The notes beneath the pieces are model-generated. The model searched no databases and had not been told where the DNA came from. It saw only the letters and a program-made list of their open reading frames with translations. Below, in pieces: positions 1 through 11,500 of a stretch of DNA of 64,000 nt; the stretch's first letter is position 1; every line of letters begins with the position of its first letter. This DNA comes from Muricea muricata (taxonomy: Eukaryota > Cnidaria > Anthozoa > Malacalcyonacea > Plexauridae). The stretch spans positions 5,302,942 through 5,366,941 of the forward strand of contig OY979731.1 of NCBI GenBank assembly GCA_963855995.1, given 5' to 3'. The position numbers were made by a program, and so were the translations under genes.

Positions 1-324
1 CACGGCGACGTTTTAAAGCTTAAAATAATGTTTTCAGTGCTAAAGTGAACGAGTTGAGCGCAATGATGTACTGCAATGACGGTTCTAAAAAAAGACCTTC
101 TAATTTGATATTGCAGAACTTAGCAAGTCGGGAATCATGTTTTTGGCGCTCAAACCATCGAGATGACCGTAACAACATGTTGAAATGTGAAACCTATAAC
201 TTGCTTGTACACTGAAAAGAAACGACCTTAGAACCATCAAAATCGCGTTTTAAGCGCTCAAAAAGCGATTTGAGCGTAAAAACATGCTCAAATCACCAAC
301 TAAAAATTGCTATCTTAAATCGAC

Positions 325-647
325 CACGGCGACGTTTTAGAGCTTAAAATGGTGTTTTTAGTGCTAGAACGAACGAGTTGAGCGCAATGATGTACTGCAA
401 TCAGGGACCTAAAAGAGACCTTCTAAATGGAAATTGCAGAACTTACCAAGTCGGGAATCATGATTTCGGCGCTCAAACCATCGAGATGAATGACACAACA
501 TGTTGAAATGAGAAACCTATAACTTTCTTGTAAACTGAAAAGAAACGATCTTAGAACCATCAAAATCGCGTTTTAAGCGTTCTAGAAGCGATTTTAGCGG
601 GAAAACATGCTCAAATCACTAAGTAAAAATTGCCGTCTTAAATCGAT
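325..647 (+). repeat. Representative 323-bp satellite monomer
   Basis: One full unit chosen as reference. From the start it contains CACGGCGACG, then GAGTTGAGCGC near unit position 52, AAGTCGGGAATCATG near 125, CGGCGCTCAAACCATCGAGA near 144, CAACATGTTG near 173, AACCTATAACTT near 189, ATCGCGTTTTAAGCG near 241, and a pair of TTTGAGC/GCTCAAA-type arms near 270-295 that can form a hairpin in many copies. The motif TTGAGCG or its complement appears at three or more places in the unit. I count 18 CpG dinucleotides. It resembles no transposon, rRNA, tRNA or snRNA gene that I know. Confidence 0.95.
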
Positions 648-1242
648 CACATCGACGTTTTACAGCTTAAAATGCGGTTTTTAGTGCTAAAGTGAACGAG
701 TTGAGCGCAATGATGTACTGCAATGACGGTTCTAAAAAAAGACCTTCTAATTTGATATTGCAGAACTTAGCAAGTCGGGAATCATGTTTTTGGCGCTCAA
801 ACCATCGAGATGACCGAAAAAACATGTTGAAATGTGAAACCTATAACTTGCTTGTAAACTCAAAAGAAACGACCTTAGAACCATCAAAATCTCGTTTTAA
901 GCGTTCTAAAAGCGATTTGAGCGTAAAAACATGCTCAAATCACCAACTAAAAATTGCTATCTTAAATCGACCACGGCGACGTTTTAAAGCTTAAAATGGT
1001 GTTTTTAGTGCTAGAACGAACGAGTTGAGCGCAATGATGTACTGCAATGACGGATCTTAAAAAAGACCTTCTAATTTGATATTGCAGAACTTAGCAAGTC
1101 GGGAATCATGTTTTCGGCGCTCAAACCATCGAGATGACCGAAACAACATGTTGAAATGTGAAACCTATAACTTGCTTGTAAACTGAAAAGAAACGACCTT
1201 AGAATCATCAAAATCGCGTTTTAAGCGTTCTAGAAGGAATTT

Positions 1243-1270
1243 GAGCGTGAAAACATGCTCAAATCACCAA
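1243..1270. repeat. Example of the intra-monomer TTTGAGC/GCTCAAA hairpin
   Basis: AATTTGAGCGTG, AAAA, CATGCTCAAAT forms a stem with an AAAA loop: TTTGAGC pairs with GCTCAAA, one G-T wobble follows, then TG pairs with CA. In the commonest variants, such as GATTTGAGC...GCTCAAATC (2853-2880), the stem begins with 9 perfect pairs. T1-flanking units have GTTAAAATC and lose it. It occurs once per monomer in many subtypes, about 25 bp before the unit end. Confidence 0.6.
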
Positions 1271-1618
1271 CTTAAAATTGCCGTCTTAAATCGACCACGG
1301 CGACGTTTTAGAGCTTAAAATGGTGTTTTTAGTCCTATAGTGAACGAGTTGAGCGCAATGATGTGCTGCAATCACGGACCTAAAACAGACCTTCTAAATG
1401 GAATTTGCAGAACTTACCAAGTCGGGAATCATGATTTGGGCGCTCAAACCATCGAGATGAATGAAAAAACATGTTGAAATGAGAAACCTATAACTTGCTT
1501 GTAAACTGAAAAGAAACGATCTTAGAACCATCAAAATCGCGTTTTAAGCGTTCTAGAAGCAATTTGAGCGTGAAAACATGTTAAAATCACTAACTAAAAA
1601 TTGCCGTCTTAAATCGAT

Positions 1619-1942
1619 CACATCGACGTTTTACAGCTTGAAATGCTGTTTTCAGTGCTAAAGTGAACGAGTTGAGCGCAATGATGTACTGCAATGACGG
1701 TTCTAAAAAAAGACCTTCTAATTTGATATTGCAGAACTTAGCAAGTCGGGAATCATGTTTTCGGCGCTCAAACCATCGAGATGACCGAAACAACATGTTG
1801 AAATGTGAAACCTATAACTTGCTTGTACACTGAAAAGAAACGACCTTAGAACCTTTAAAATCGCGTTTTAAGCCTTCTAAAAGCGATTTGAGCGTAAAAA
1901 CATGTTCAAATAACTAACTATAAATTGCCGTCTTAAATCGAT
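1619..1942 (+). repeat. Subtype T1 monomer (marker of HOR register)
   Basis: A monomer subtype identified by CACATCGACGTTTTACAGC followed by TTGAAATGCTG, the segment ACGGTTCTAAAAAAAGACC, and GCTTGTACACTG near the middle. It is the subtype that stays open on the minus strand over 66-69 codons. T1 units start at about 1619, 3881, 5499, 7761, 9055, 10998, 12931, 14222, 15515, 18423, 20364, 26459, 30016, 32602, 34863, 35829, 36802, 39063, 40029, 41324, 43910, 46171, 47137, 49725, 51986, 52952, 55217, 56183, 58767, 61032, 62649 and 63943. Their spacing is always a whole number of monomers, most often 3, 4, 7 or 8, and exposes the HOR structure. Confidence 0.9.
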
Positions 1943-4900
1943 AACGGTGACGTTTTACAGCTTAAAATGGTGTTTTCAGTGCTAAAGTGAACGAGTTGAG
2001 CGCAATGATGTACTGCAATCACGGATCTGAAAGAGGCCTTCTAAATGGATATTGCAGAACTTAGCAAGTCGGGAATCATGTTTTCTGCGCTCAAACCATC
2101 GAGAAGAGCGAAACAACATGTTGAAATGAGAAACCTATAATTTGCTTGTAAACTGAAAAGAAAAAATCTTAGAACCATCAAAATCGCGTTTTAAGCGTTC
2201 TAGAAGCGATTTTAGCGTGAAAACATACTCAAATCAATACCAAAAATTGCCGTCTTAAATCGATCACGGCGACGTTTTAAAGCTTAAAATAATGTTTTCA
2301 GTGCTAAAGTGAACGAGTTGAGCGCAATGATGTACTGCAATCACGGACCTAAAAGAGACCTTCTAAATGGAAATTGAAGAACTTAGCAAGTCGGCAATCA
2401 TGTTTTCGGCGCTCAAACCATCGAGATGAATGAAACAACATGTTGAAATGAGAAACCTATAACTTGCTTGTAAACTGAAAAGAAACGATCTTAGAAGCAT
2501 CAAAATCGCGTTTTTAGCGTTCTAAAAGCGATTTGAGAGTAAAAAGATACTCAAATCACCACCTAAAAATTGCCGTCTTAAATCGATCACGGCGACGTTT
2601 TAGAGCTTAAAATAATGTTTTCAGTGCTAAAGTGAACGAGTTTAGCGCAATGATGTACTGCAATCACGGACCTAAAAGAGACCTTCTAAATGGAATTTGC
2701 AGAACTTAGCAAGTCGGGAATCATGTTTTCGGCGCTCAAACTATCGAGATGACCGAAATAACATGTTGAAATGAGAAACCTATAACTTGCTTGTAAACTA
2801 AAAAGAAACGACCTTAGAACCATCAAAATCGCGTTTTAAGCGCTCAAAAAGCGATTTGAGCGTAAAAACATGCTCAAATCACCAACTAAAAATTGCTATC
2901 TTAAATCGACCACGGCGACGTTTTAGAGCTTAAAATGGTGTTTTTAGTGCTAGAACGAACGAGTTGAGTGCAATGATGTACTGCAATCAGGGACCTAAAA
3001 GAGACCTTCTAAATGGAAATTGCAGAACTTACCAAGTCGGGAATCATGATTTCGGCGCTCAAACCATCGAGATGAATGACACAACATGTTGAAATGAGAA
3101 ACCTATAACTTTCTTGTAAACTGAAAAGAAACGATCTTAGAAGCATCAAAATCGCGTTTTAAGCGTTCTAGAAGCGATTTGAGCGGGAAAACATGCTCAA
3201 ATCACTAACTAAAAATTGCCGTCTTAAATCGATCACATCGACGTTTTACAGCTTAAAATGCTGTTTTCAGTGCTAAAGTGAACGAGTTGAGCGCAATGAT
3301 GTACTGCAATGACGGATCTTAAAAAAGACCTTCTAATTTGATATTCCAGAACTTAGCAAGTCGGGAATCATGTTTTCGGCGCTCAAACCATCGAGATGAC
3401 CGAAACAACATGTTGAAATGTGAAACCTATAACTTGCTTGTAAACAGAAAAGAAACGACCTTAGAACCATCAAAATCGCGTTTTAAGCGTTCTAGAAGGA
3501 ATTTGAGCGTGAAAACATGCTCAAATCACCAACTTAAAATTGCCGTCTTAAATCGACCACGGCGACGTTTTAGAGCTTAAAATGGTGTTTTTAGTCCTAT
3601 AGTGAACGAGTTGAGCGCAATGATGTACTGCAATCACGGACCTAAAACAGACCTTCTAAATGGAATTTGCAGAACTTACCAAGTCGGGAATCATGATTTC
3701 GGCGCTCAAACAATCGAGATGAATGAAAAAACATGTTGAAATGAGAAACCTATAACTTGCTTGTAAACTGAAAAGAAACGATCTTAGAACCATCAAAATC
3801 GCGTTTTAAGCGTTCTAGAAGCAATTTGAGCGTGAAAACATGTTACAATCACTAACTAAAAATTGCCGTCTTAAATCGATCACATCGACGTTTTACAGCT
3901 TGAAATGCTGTTTTCAGTGCTAAAGTGAACGAGTTGAGCGCAATGATGTACTGCAATGACGGTTCTAAAAAAAGACCTTCTAATTTGATATTGCAGAACT
4001 TAGCAAGTCGGGAATCATGTTTTTGGCGCTCAAACCATCGAGATGACCGTAACAACATGTTGAAATGTGAAACCTATAACTTGCTTGTACACTGAAAAGA
4101 AACGACCTTAGAACCATCAAAATCGCGTTTTAAGCGCTCAAAAAGCGATTTGAGCGTAAAAACATGCTCAAATCACCAACTAAAAATTGCTATCTTAAAT
4201 CGACCACGGCGACGTTTTAGAGCTTAAAATGGTGTTTTTAGTGCTAGAACGAACGAGTTGAGCGCAATGATGTACTGCAATCAGGGACCTAAAAGAGACC
4301 TTCTAAATGGAAATTGCAGAACTTACCAAGTCGGGAATCATGATTTCGGCGCTCAAACCATCGAGATGAATGACACAACATGTTGAAATGAGAAACCTAT
4401 AACTTTCTTGTAAACTGAAAAGAAACGATCTTAGAACCATCAAAATCGCGTTTTAAGCGTTCTAGAAGCGATTTTAGCGGGAAAACATGCTCAAATCACT
4501 AAGTAAAAATTGCCGTCTTAAATCGATCACATCGACGTTTTACAGCTTAAAATGCGGTTTTTAGTGCTAAAGTGAACGAGTTGAGCGCAATGATGTACTG
4601 CAATGACGGTTCTAAAAAAAGACCTTCTAATTTGATATTGCAGAACTTAGCAAGTCGGGAATCATGTTTTTGGCGCTCAAACCATCGAGATGACCGAAAA
4701 AACATGTTGAAATGTGAAACCTATAACTTGCTTGTAAACTCAAAAGAAACGACCTTAGAACCATCAAAATCTCGTTTTAAGCGTTCTAAAAGCGATTTGA
4801 GCGTAAAAACATGCTCAAATCACCAACTAAAAATTGCTATCTTAAATCGACCACGGCGACGTTTTAAAGCTTAAAATGGTGTTTTTAGTGCTAGAACGAA

Positions 4901-7900
4901 CGAGTTGAGCGCAATGATGTACTGCAATGACGGATCTTAAAAAAGACCTTCTAATTTGATATTGCAGAACTTAGCAAGTCGGGAATCATGTTTTCGGCGC
5001 TCAAACCATCGAGATGACCGAAACAACATGTTGAAATGTGAAACCTATAACTTGCTTGTAAACTGAAAAGAAACGACCTTAGAATCATCAAAATCGCGTT
5101 TTAAGCGTTCTAGAAGGAATTTGAGCGTGAAAACATGCTCAAATCACCAACTTAAAATTGCCGTCTTAAATCGACCACGGCGACGTTTTAGAGCTTAAAA
5201 TGGTGTTTTTAGTCCTATAGTGAACGAGTTGAGCGCAATGATGTGCTGCAATCACGGACCTAAAACAGACCTTCTAAATGGAATTTGCAGAACTTACCAA
5301 GTCGGGAATCATGATTTGGGCGCTCAAACCATCGAGATGAATGAAAAAACATGTTGAAATGAGAAACCTATAACTTGCTTGTAAACTGAAAAGAAACGAT
5401 CTTAGAACCATCAAAATCGCGTTTTAAGCGTTCTAGAAGCAATTTGAGCGTGAAAACATGTTAAAATCACTAACTAAAAATTGCCGTCTTAAATCGATCA
5501 CATCGACGTTTTACAGCTTGAAATGCTGTTTTCAGTGCTAAAGTGAACGAGTTGAGCGCAATGATGTACTGCAATGACGGTTCTAAAAAAAGACCTTCTA
5601 ATTTGATATTGCAGAACTTAGCAAGTCGGGAATCATGTTTTCGGCGCTCAAACCATCGAGATGACCGAAACAACATGTTGAAATGTGAAACCTATAACTT
5701 GCTTGTACACTGAAAAGAAACGACCTTAGAACCATCAAAATCGCGTTTTAAGCCTTCTAAAAGCGATTTGAGCGTAAAAACATGTTCAAATAACTAACTA
5801 TAAATTGCCGTCTTAAATCGATAACGGTGACGTTTTACAGCTTAAAATGGTGTTTTCAGTGCTAAAGTGAACGAGTTGAGCGCAATGATGTACTGCAATC
5901 ACGGATCTGAAAGAGGCCTTCTAAATGGATATTGCAGAACTTAGCAAGTCGGGAATCATGTTTTCTGCGCTCAAACCATCGAGAAGAGCGAAACAACATG
6001 TTGAAATGAGAAACCTATAATTTGCTTGTAAACTGAAAAGAAAAAATCTTAGAACCATCAAAATCGCGTTTTAAGCGTTCTAGAAGCGATTTTAGCGTGA
6101 AAACATACTCAAATCAATACCAAAAATTGCCGTCTTAAATCGATCACGGCGACGTTTTAAAGCTTAAAATAATGTTTTCAGTGCTAAAGTGAACGAGTTG
6201 AGCGCAATGATGTACTGCAATCACGGACCTAAAAGAGACCTTCTAAATGGAAATTGAAGAACTTAGCAAGTCGGCAATCATGTTTTCGGCGCTCAAACCA
6301 TCGAGATGAATGAAACAACATGTTGAAATGAGAAACCTATAACTTGCTTGTAAACTGAAAAGAAACGATCTTAGAAGCATCAAAATCGCGTTTTTAGCGT
6401 TCTAAAAGCGATTTGAGAGTAAAAAGATACTCAAATCACCACCTAAAAATTGCCGTCTTAAATCGATCACGGCGACGTTTTAGAGCTTAAAATAATGTTT
6501 TCAGTGCTAAAGTGAACGAGTTTAGCGCAATGATGTACTGCAATCACGGACCTAAAAGAGACCTTCTAAATGGAATTTGCAGAACTTAGCAAGTCGGGAA
6601 TCATGTTTTCGGCGCTCAAACTATCGAGATGACCGAAATAACATGTTGAAATGAGAAACCTATAACTTGCTTGTAAACTAAAAAGAAACGACCTTAGAAC
6701 CATCAAAATCGCGTTTTAAGCGCTCAAAAAGCGATTTGAGCGTAAAAACATGCTCAAATCACCAACTAAAAATTGCTATCTTAAATCGACCACGGCGACG
6801 TTTTAGAGCTTAAAATGGTGTTTTTAGTGCTAGAACGAACGAGTTGAGTGCAATGATGTACTGCAATCAGGGACCTAAAAGAGACCTTCTAAATGGAAAT
6901 TGCAGAACTTACCAAGTCGGGAATCATGATTTCGGCGCTCAAACCATCGAGATGAATGACACAACATGTTGAAATGAGAAACCTATAACTTTCTTGTAAA
7001 CTGAAAAGAAACGATCTTAGAAGCATCAAAATCGCGTTTTAAGCGTTCTAGAAGCGATTTGAGCGGGAAAACATGCTCAAATCACTAACTAAAAATTGCC
7101 GTCTTAAATCGATCACATCGACGTTTTACAGCTTAAAATGCTGTTTTCAGTGCTAAAGTGAACGAGTTGAGCGCAATGATGTACTGCAATGACGGATCTT
7201 AAAAAAGACCTTCTAATTTGATATTCCAGAACTTAGCAAGTCGGGAATCATGTTTTCGGCGCTCAAACCATCGAGATGACCGAAACAACATGTTGAAATG
7301 TGAAACCTATAACTTGCTTGTAAACAGAAAAGAAACGACCTTAGAACCATCAAAATCGCGTTTTAAGCGTTCTAGAAGGAATTTGAGCGTGAAAACATGC
7401 TCAAATCACCAACTTAAAATTGCCGTCTTAAATCGACCACGGCGACGTTTTAGAGCTTAAAATGGTGTTTTTAGTCCTATAGTGAACGAGTTGAGCGCAA
7501 TGATGTACTGCAATCACGGACCTAAAACAGACCTTCTAAATGGAATTTGCAGAACTTACCAAGTCGGGAATCATGATTTCGGCGCTCAAACAATCGAGAT
7601 GAATGAAAAAACATGTTGAAATGAGAAACCTATAACTTGCTTGTAAACTGAAAAGAAACGATCTTAGAACCATCAAAATCGCGTTTTAAGCGTTCTAGAA
7701 GCAATTTGAGCGTGAAAACATGTTACAATCACTAACTAAAAATTGCCGTCTTAAATCGATCACATCGACGTTTTACAGCTTGAAATGCTGTTTTCAGTGC
7801 TAAAGTGAACGAGTTGAGCGCAATGATGTACTGCAATGACGGTTCTAAAAAAAGACCTTCTAATTTGATATTGCAGAACTTAGCAAGTCGGGAATCATGT

Positions 7901-8579
7901 TTTTGGCGCTCAAACCATCGAGATGACCGTAACAACATGTTGAAATGTGAAACCTATAACTTGCTTGTACACTGAAAAGAAACGACCTTAGAACCATCAA
8001 AATCGCGTTTTAAGCGCTCAAAAAGCGATTTGAGCGTAAAAACATGCTCAAATCACCAACTAAAAATTGCTATCTTAAATCGACCACGGCGACGTTTTAG
8101 AGCTTAAAATGGTGTTTTTAGTGCTAGAACGAACGAGTTGAGCGCAATGATGTACTGCAATCAGGGACCTAAAAGAGACCTTCTAAATGGAAATTGCAGA
8201 ACTTACCAAGTCGGGAATCATGATTTCGGCGCTCAAACCATCGAGATGAATGACACAACATGTTGAAATGAGAAACGTATAACTTTCTTGTAAACTGAAA
8301 AGAAACGATCTTAGAACCATCAAAATCGCGTTTTAAGCGTTCTAGAAGCGATTTTAGCGGGAAAACATGCTCAAATCACTAAGTAAAAATTGCCGTCTTA
8401 AATCGATCACATCGACGTTTTACAGCTTAAAATGCGGTTTTTAGTGCTAAAGTGAACGAGTTGAGCGCAATGATGTACTGCAATGACGGTTCTAAAAAAA
8501 GACCTTCTAATTTGATATTGCAGAACTTAGCAAGTCGGGAATCATGTTTTTGGCGCTCAAACCATCGAGATGACCGAAA

Positions 8580-11500
8580 CAACATGTTGAAATGTTAAAC
8601 CTATAACTTGCTTGTACACTGAAAAGAAACGACCTTAGAACCATCAAAATCGCGTTTTAAGCGTTCTAGAAGTAATTTGAGCGTGAAAACATGCTCAAAT
8701 CACCAACTAAATATTGCCGTTTTAAATCGACCACGGCGACGTTTTAGAGCTTAAAATAGTGTTTTTAGTGCTAGAGTGAATGAGTTGAGCACAATCATGT
8801 ACTGTAATCACGGACCTAAAAGAGACCTTCTAAATGGAATTTGCAGAACTTAATAAGTCGGGAATCATGATTTCGGCGCTCAAACCATCGAGATGAATGA
8901 AAAAACATGTTGAAATGAGAAACCTATAACTTGCTTGTAAACTGAAAAGAAACGATCTTAGAACCATCAAAATCGCGTTTTAAGCGTTCTAGAAGCAATT
9001 TGAGCGTGAAAACATGTTAAAATCACTAACTAAAAATTGCCGTCTTAAATCGATCACATCGACGTTTTACAGCTTGAAATGCTGTTTTCAGTGCTAAAGT
9101 GAACGAGTTGAGCGCAATGATGTACTGCAATGACGGTTCTAAAAAAAGACCTTCTAATTTGATATTGCAGAACTTAGGAAGTCGGGAATCATGTTTTTGG
9201 CGCTCAAACCATCGAGATGACCGAAACAACATGTTGAAATGTGAAACCTATAACTTGCTTGTACACTGAAAAGAAACGACCTTAGAACCATCAAAATCGC
9301 GTTTTAAGCGTTCTAGAAGTAATTTGAGCGTGAAAACATGCTCAAATCACCAACTAAAAATTGCCGTTTTAAATCGACCACGGCGACGTTTTAGACCTTA
9401 AAATGGTGTTTTTAGTGCTAGAGTGAATGAGTTGAGCACAATCATGTACTGTAATCACGGACCTAAAAAAGACTTTCTAAATGGAATTTGCAGAACTTAG
9501 CAAGTCGGGAATCATGTTTTAGGAGCTCAAACCATCGAGATGACCGAAACAACATGTTGAAATGTGAAACCTATAACTTGCTTGTAAACTGAAAAGAAAC
9601 GATCTTAGAACCATAAACGTCGCGTTTTAAGCCTTCTAGAAGCGATTTGAGCGTGAAAACATGCTCAAATCACTAACTAAAAATTTCCGTCTTAAATCGA
9701 TCACGGCGACGTTTTACAGCTTAAAATGCGGTTTTCAGTGCTAAAGTGAACGAGTTGAGCGCAATGATGTACTGCAATCACGGATCTAAAAGAGACCTTC
9801 TAAATGGATATTGCAGAACTTAGCAAGTCGAGAATCATGTTTACGGCGGTCAAACCATCGAGATGACCGAAACAACATGTTGAAATGTGAAACCTATAAC
9901 TTGCTTGTAAACTCAAAAGAAACGACCTTAGAACCATCAAAATCGCGTTTTAAGCGTGCTAAAAGCGATTTGAGCGTAAAAACATGCTCAAATCACCAAC
10001 AAAAAATTGCCGTCTTAAATCGATCACGGCGACGTTTTAAAGCTTAAAATAATGTTTTCAGTGCTAAAGTGAACGAGTTGAGCGCAATGATGTACTGCAA
10101 TCACGGACCTAAAAGAGACCTTCTAAATGGAAATTGCAGAACTTAGCAAGTCGGCAATCATGTTTTCGGCGCTCAAACCATCGAGATGAATGAAACAACA
10201 TGTTGAAATGAGAAACCTATAACTTGCTTGTAAACTGAAAAGAAACGATCTTAGAAGCATCAAAATCGCATTTTAAGCGTTCTAAAAGCGATTTGAGAGT
10301 AAAAACATACTCAAATCACCACCTAAAAATTGCCGTCTTAAATCGATCACGGCGACGTTTTACAGCTTAAAATAATGTTTTCAGTGCTAAAGTGAACGAG
10401 TTTAGCGCAATGATGTACTGCAATCACGGACCTAAAAGAGACCTTCTAAATGGAATTTGCAGAACTTAGCAAGTCGGGAATCATGTTTTCGGCGCTCAAA
10501 CCATCGAGAAGACCGAAACAACATGTTGAAATGTGAAACCTATAACTTGCTTGTAAACTGAAACGAAACGACCTTAGAACCATAAAAATCGCGTTTTAAG
10601 CGTTCTAGAAGGAATTTGAGCGTGAAAAAATGCTCAAATCACCAACTTAAAATTGCCGTCTTAAATCGACCACGGCGACGTTTTAGAGCTTAAAATGGTG
10701 TTTTTAGTCCTATAGTGAACGAGTTGAGCGCAATGATGTACTGCAATCACGGACCTAAAAGAGACCTTCTAAATGGAATTTGCAGAACTTACCAAGTCGG
10801 GAATCATGATTTCGGCGCTCAAACCATCGAGATGAATGAAAAAACATGTTGAAAGGAGAAACCTATAACTTGCTTGTAAACTGAAAAGAAACGATCTTAG
10901 AACCATCAAAATCGCGTTTTAAGCGTTCTAGAAGCAATTTGAGCGTGAAAACATGTTAAAATCACTAATTAAATTGCCGTCTTAAATCGATCACATCCAC
11001 GTTTTACAGCTTGAAATGCTGTTTTCAGTGCTAAAGTGAACGAGTTGAGCGCAATGATGTACTGCAATGACGGTTCTAAAAAAAGACCTTCTAATTTGAT
11101 ATTGCAGAACTTAGCAAGTCGGGAATCATGTTTTTGGCGCTCAAACCATCGAAATGAGCGAAATAACATGTTGAAATGAGAAACCCATAACTTGCTTGTA
11201 AACTGAAAAGAAACGATCTTAGAACCATCAAAGTCGCGTTTTAAGCGTTCTAGAAGCGATTTGAGCGGGAAAACATGCTCAAATCACTAACTAAAAATTG
11301 CCGTCTTAAATCGATCACATCGACGTTTTACAGCTTAAAATGCTGTTTTCAGTGCCAAAGTGAACGAGTTGAGCGCAATGATGTACTGTAATCACGGACC
11401 TAAAAGAGACCTTCTAAATGGAATTTGCAGAACTTACCAAGTCGGGAATCATGTTTTTGGCGCTCAAACCATCGAGATGACCGAAACAACATGTTGAAAT

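Larger units (their letters stand above)
29..8579 (+). repeat. 12-monomer higher-order repeat, 3,880 bp, about 2.2 copies
   Basis: Sequence at 29-3908 recurs at 3909-7788 and again, partially, at 7789-8579. Copies are almost identical: I noticed CCTTT against CCATC near 1852/5732 and a C-to-G change near 8277. Upstream of 29 the phase-matched bases differ (CACGGC...TAAAATAATG at 1 against CACATC...TGAAATGCTG at 3881 and 7761). At 8580 the third copy switches to another subtype order. Both breakpoints lie inside monomers at homologous positions, as expected for unequal crossover or gene conversion. Confidence 0.93.

Noticed and set aside
101-140. CENP-B-box-like match around AAGTCGGG in the monomer
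   Set aside because: The CGGG half and the A fit, but the required TTCG at the proper distance is absent (ACTT instead), so it does not meet the motif.
325-647. Origin of the monomer by internal duplication of a half unit
   Set aside because: Short motifs recur (CGTTTTA, TTGAGCG) but their spacings in the two halves do not agree (about 46 against 26 bp), and no convincing half-unit alignment is visible.
692-994. Plus-strand frame of 100 codons in the satellite, repeated at 4572-4874, with shorter relatives at 3338, 7218, 9811 and 60489
   Set aside because: It lies wholly inside the monomer, recurs only because the HOR copies are identical, and is broken by stops in most other monomers; no family is recognisable.
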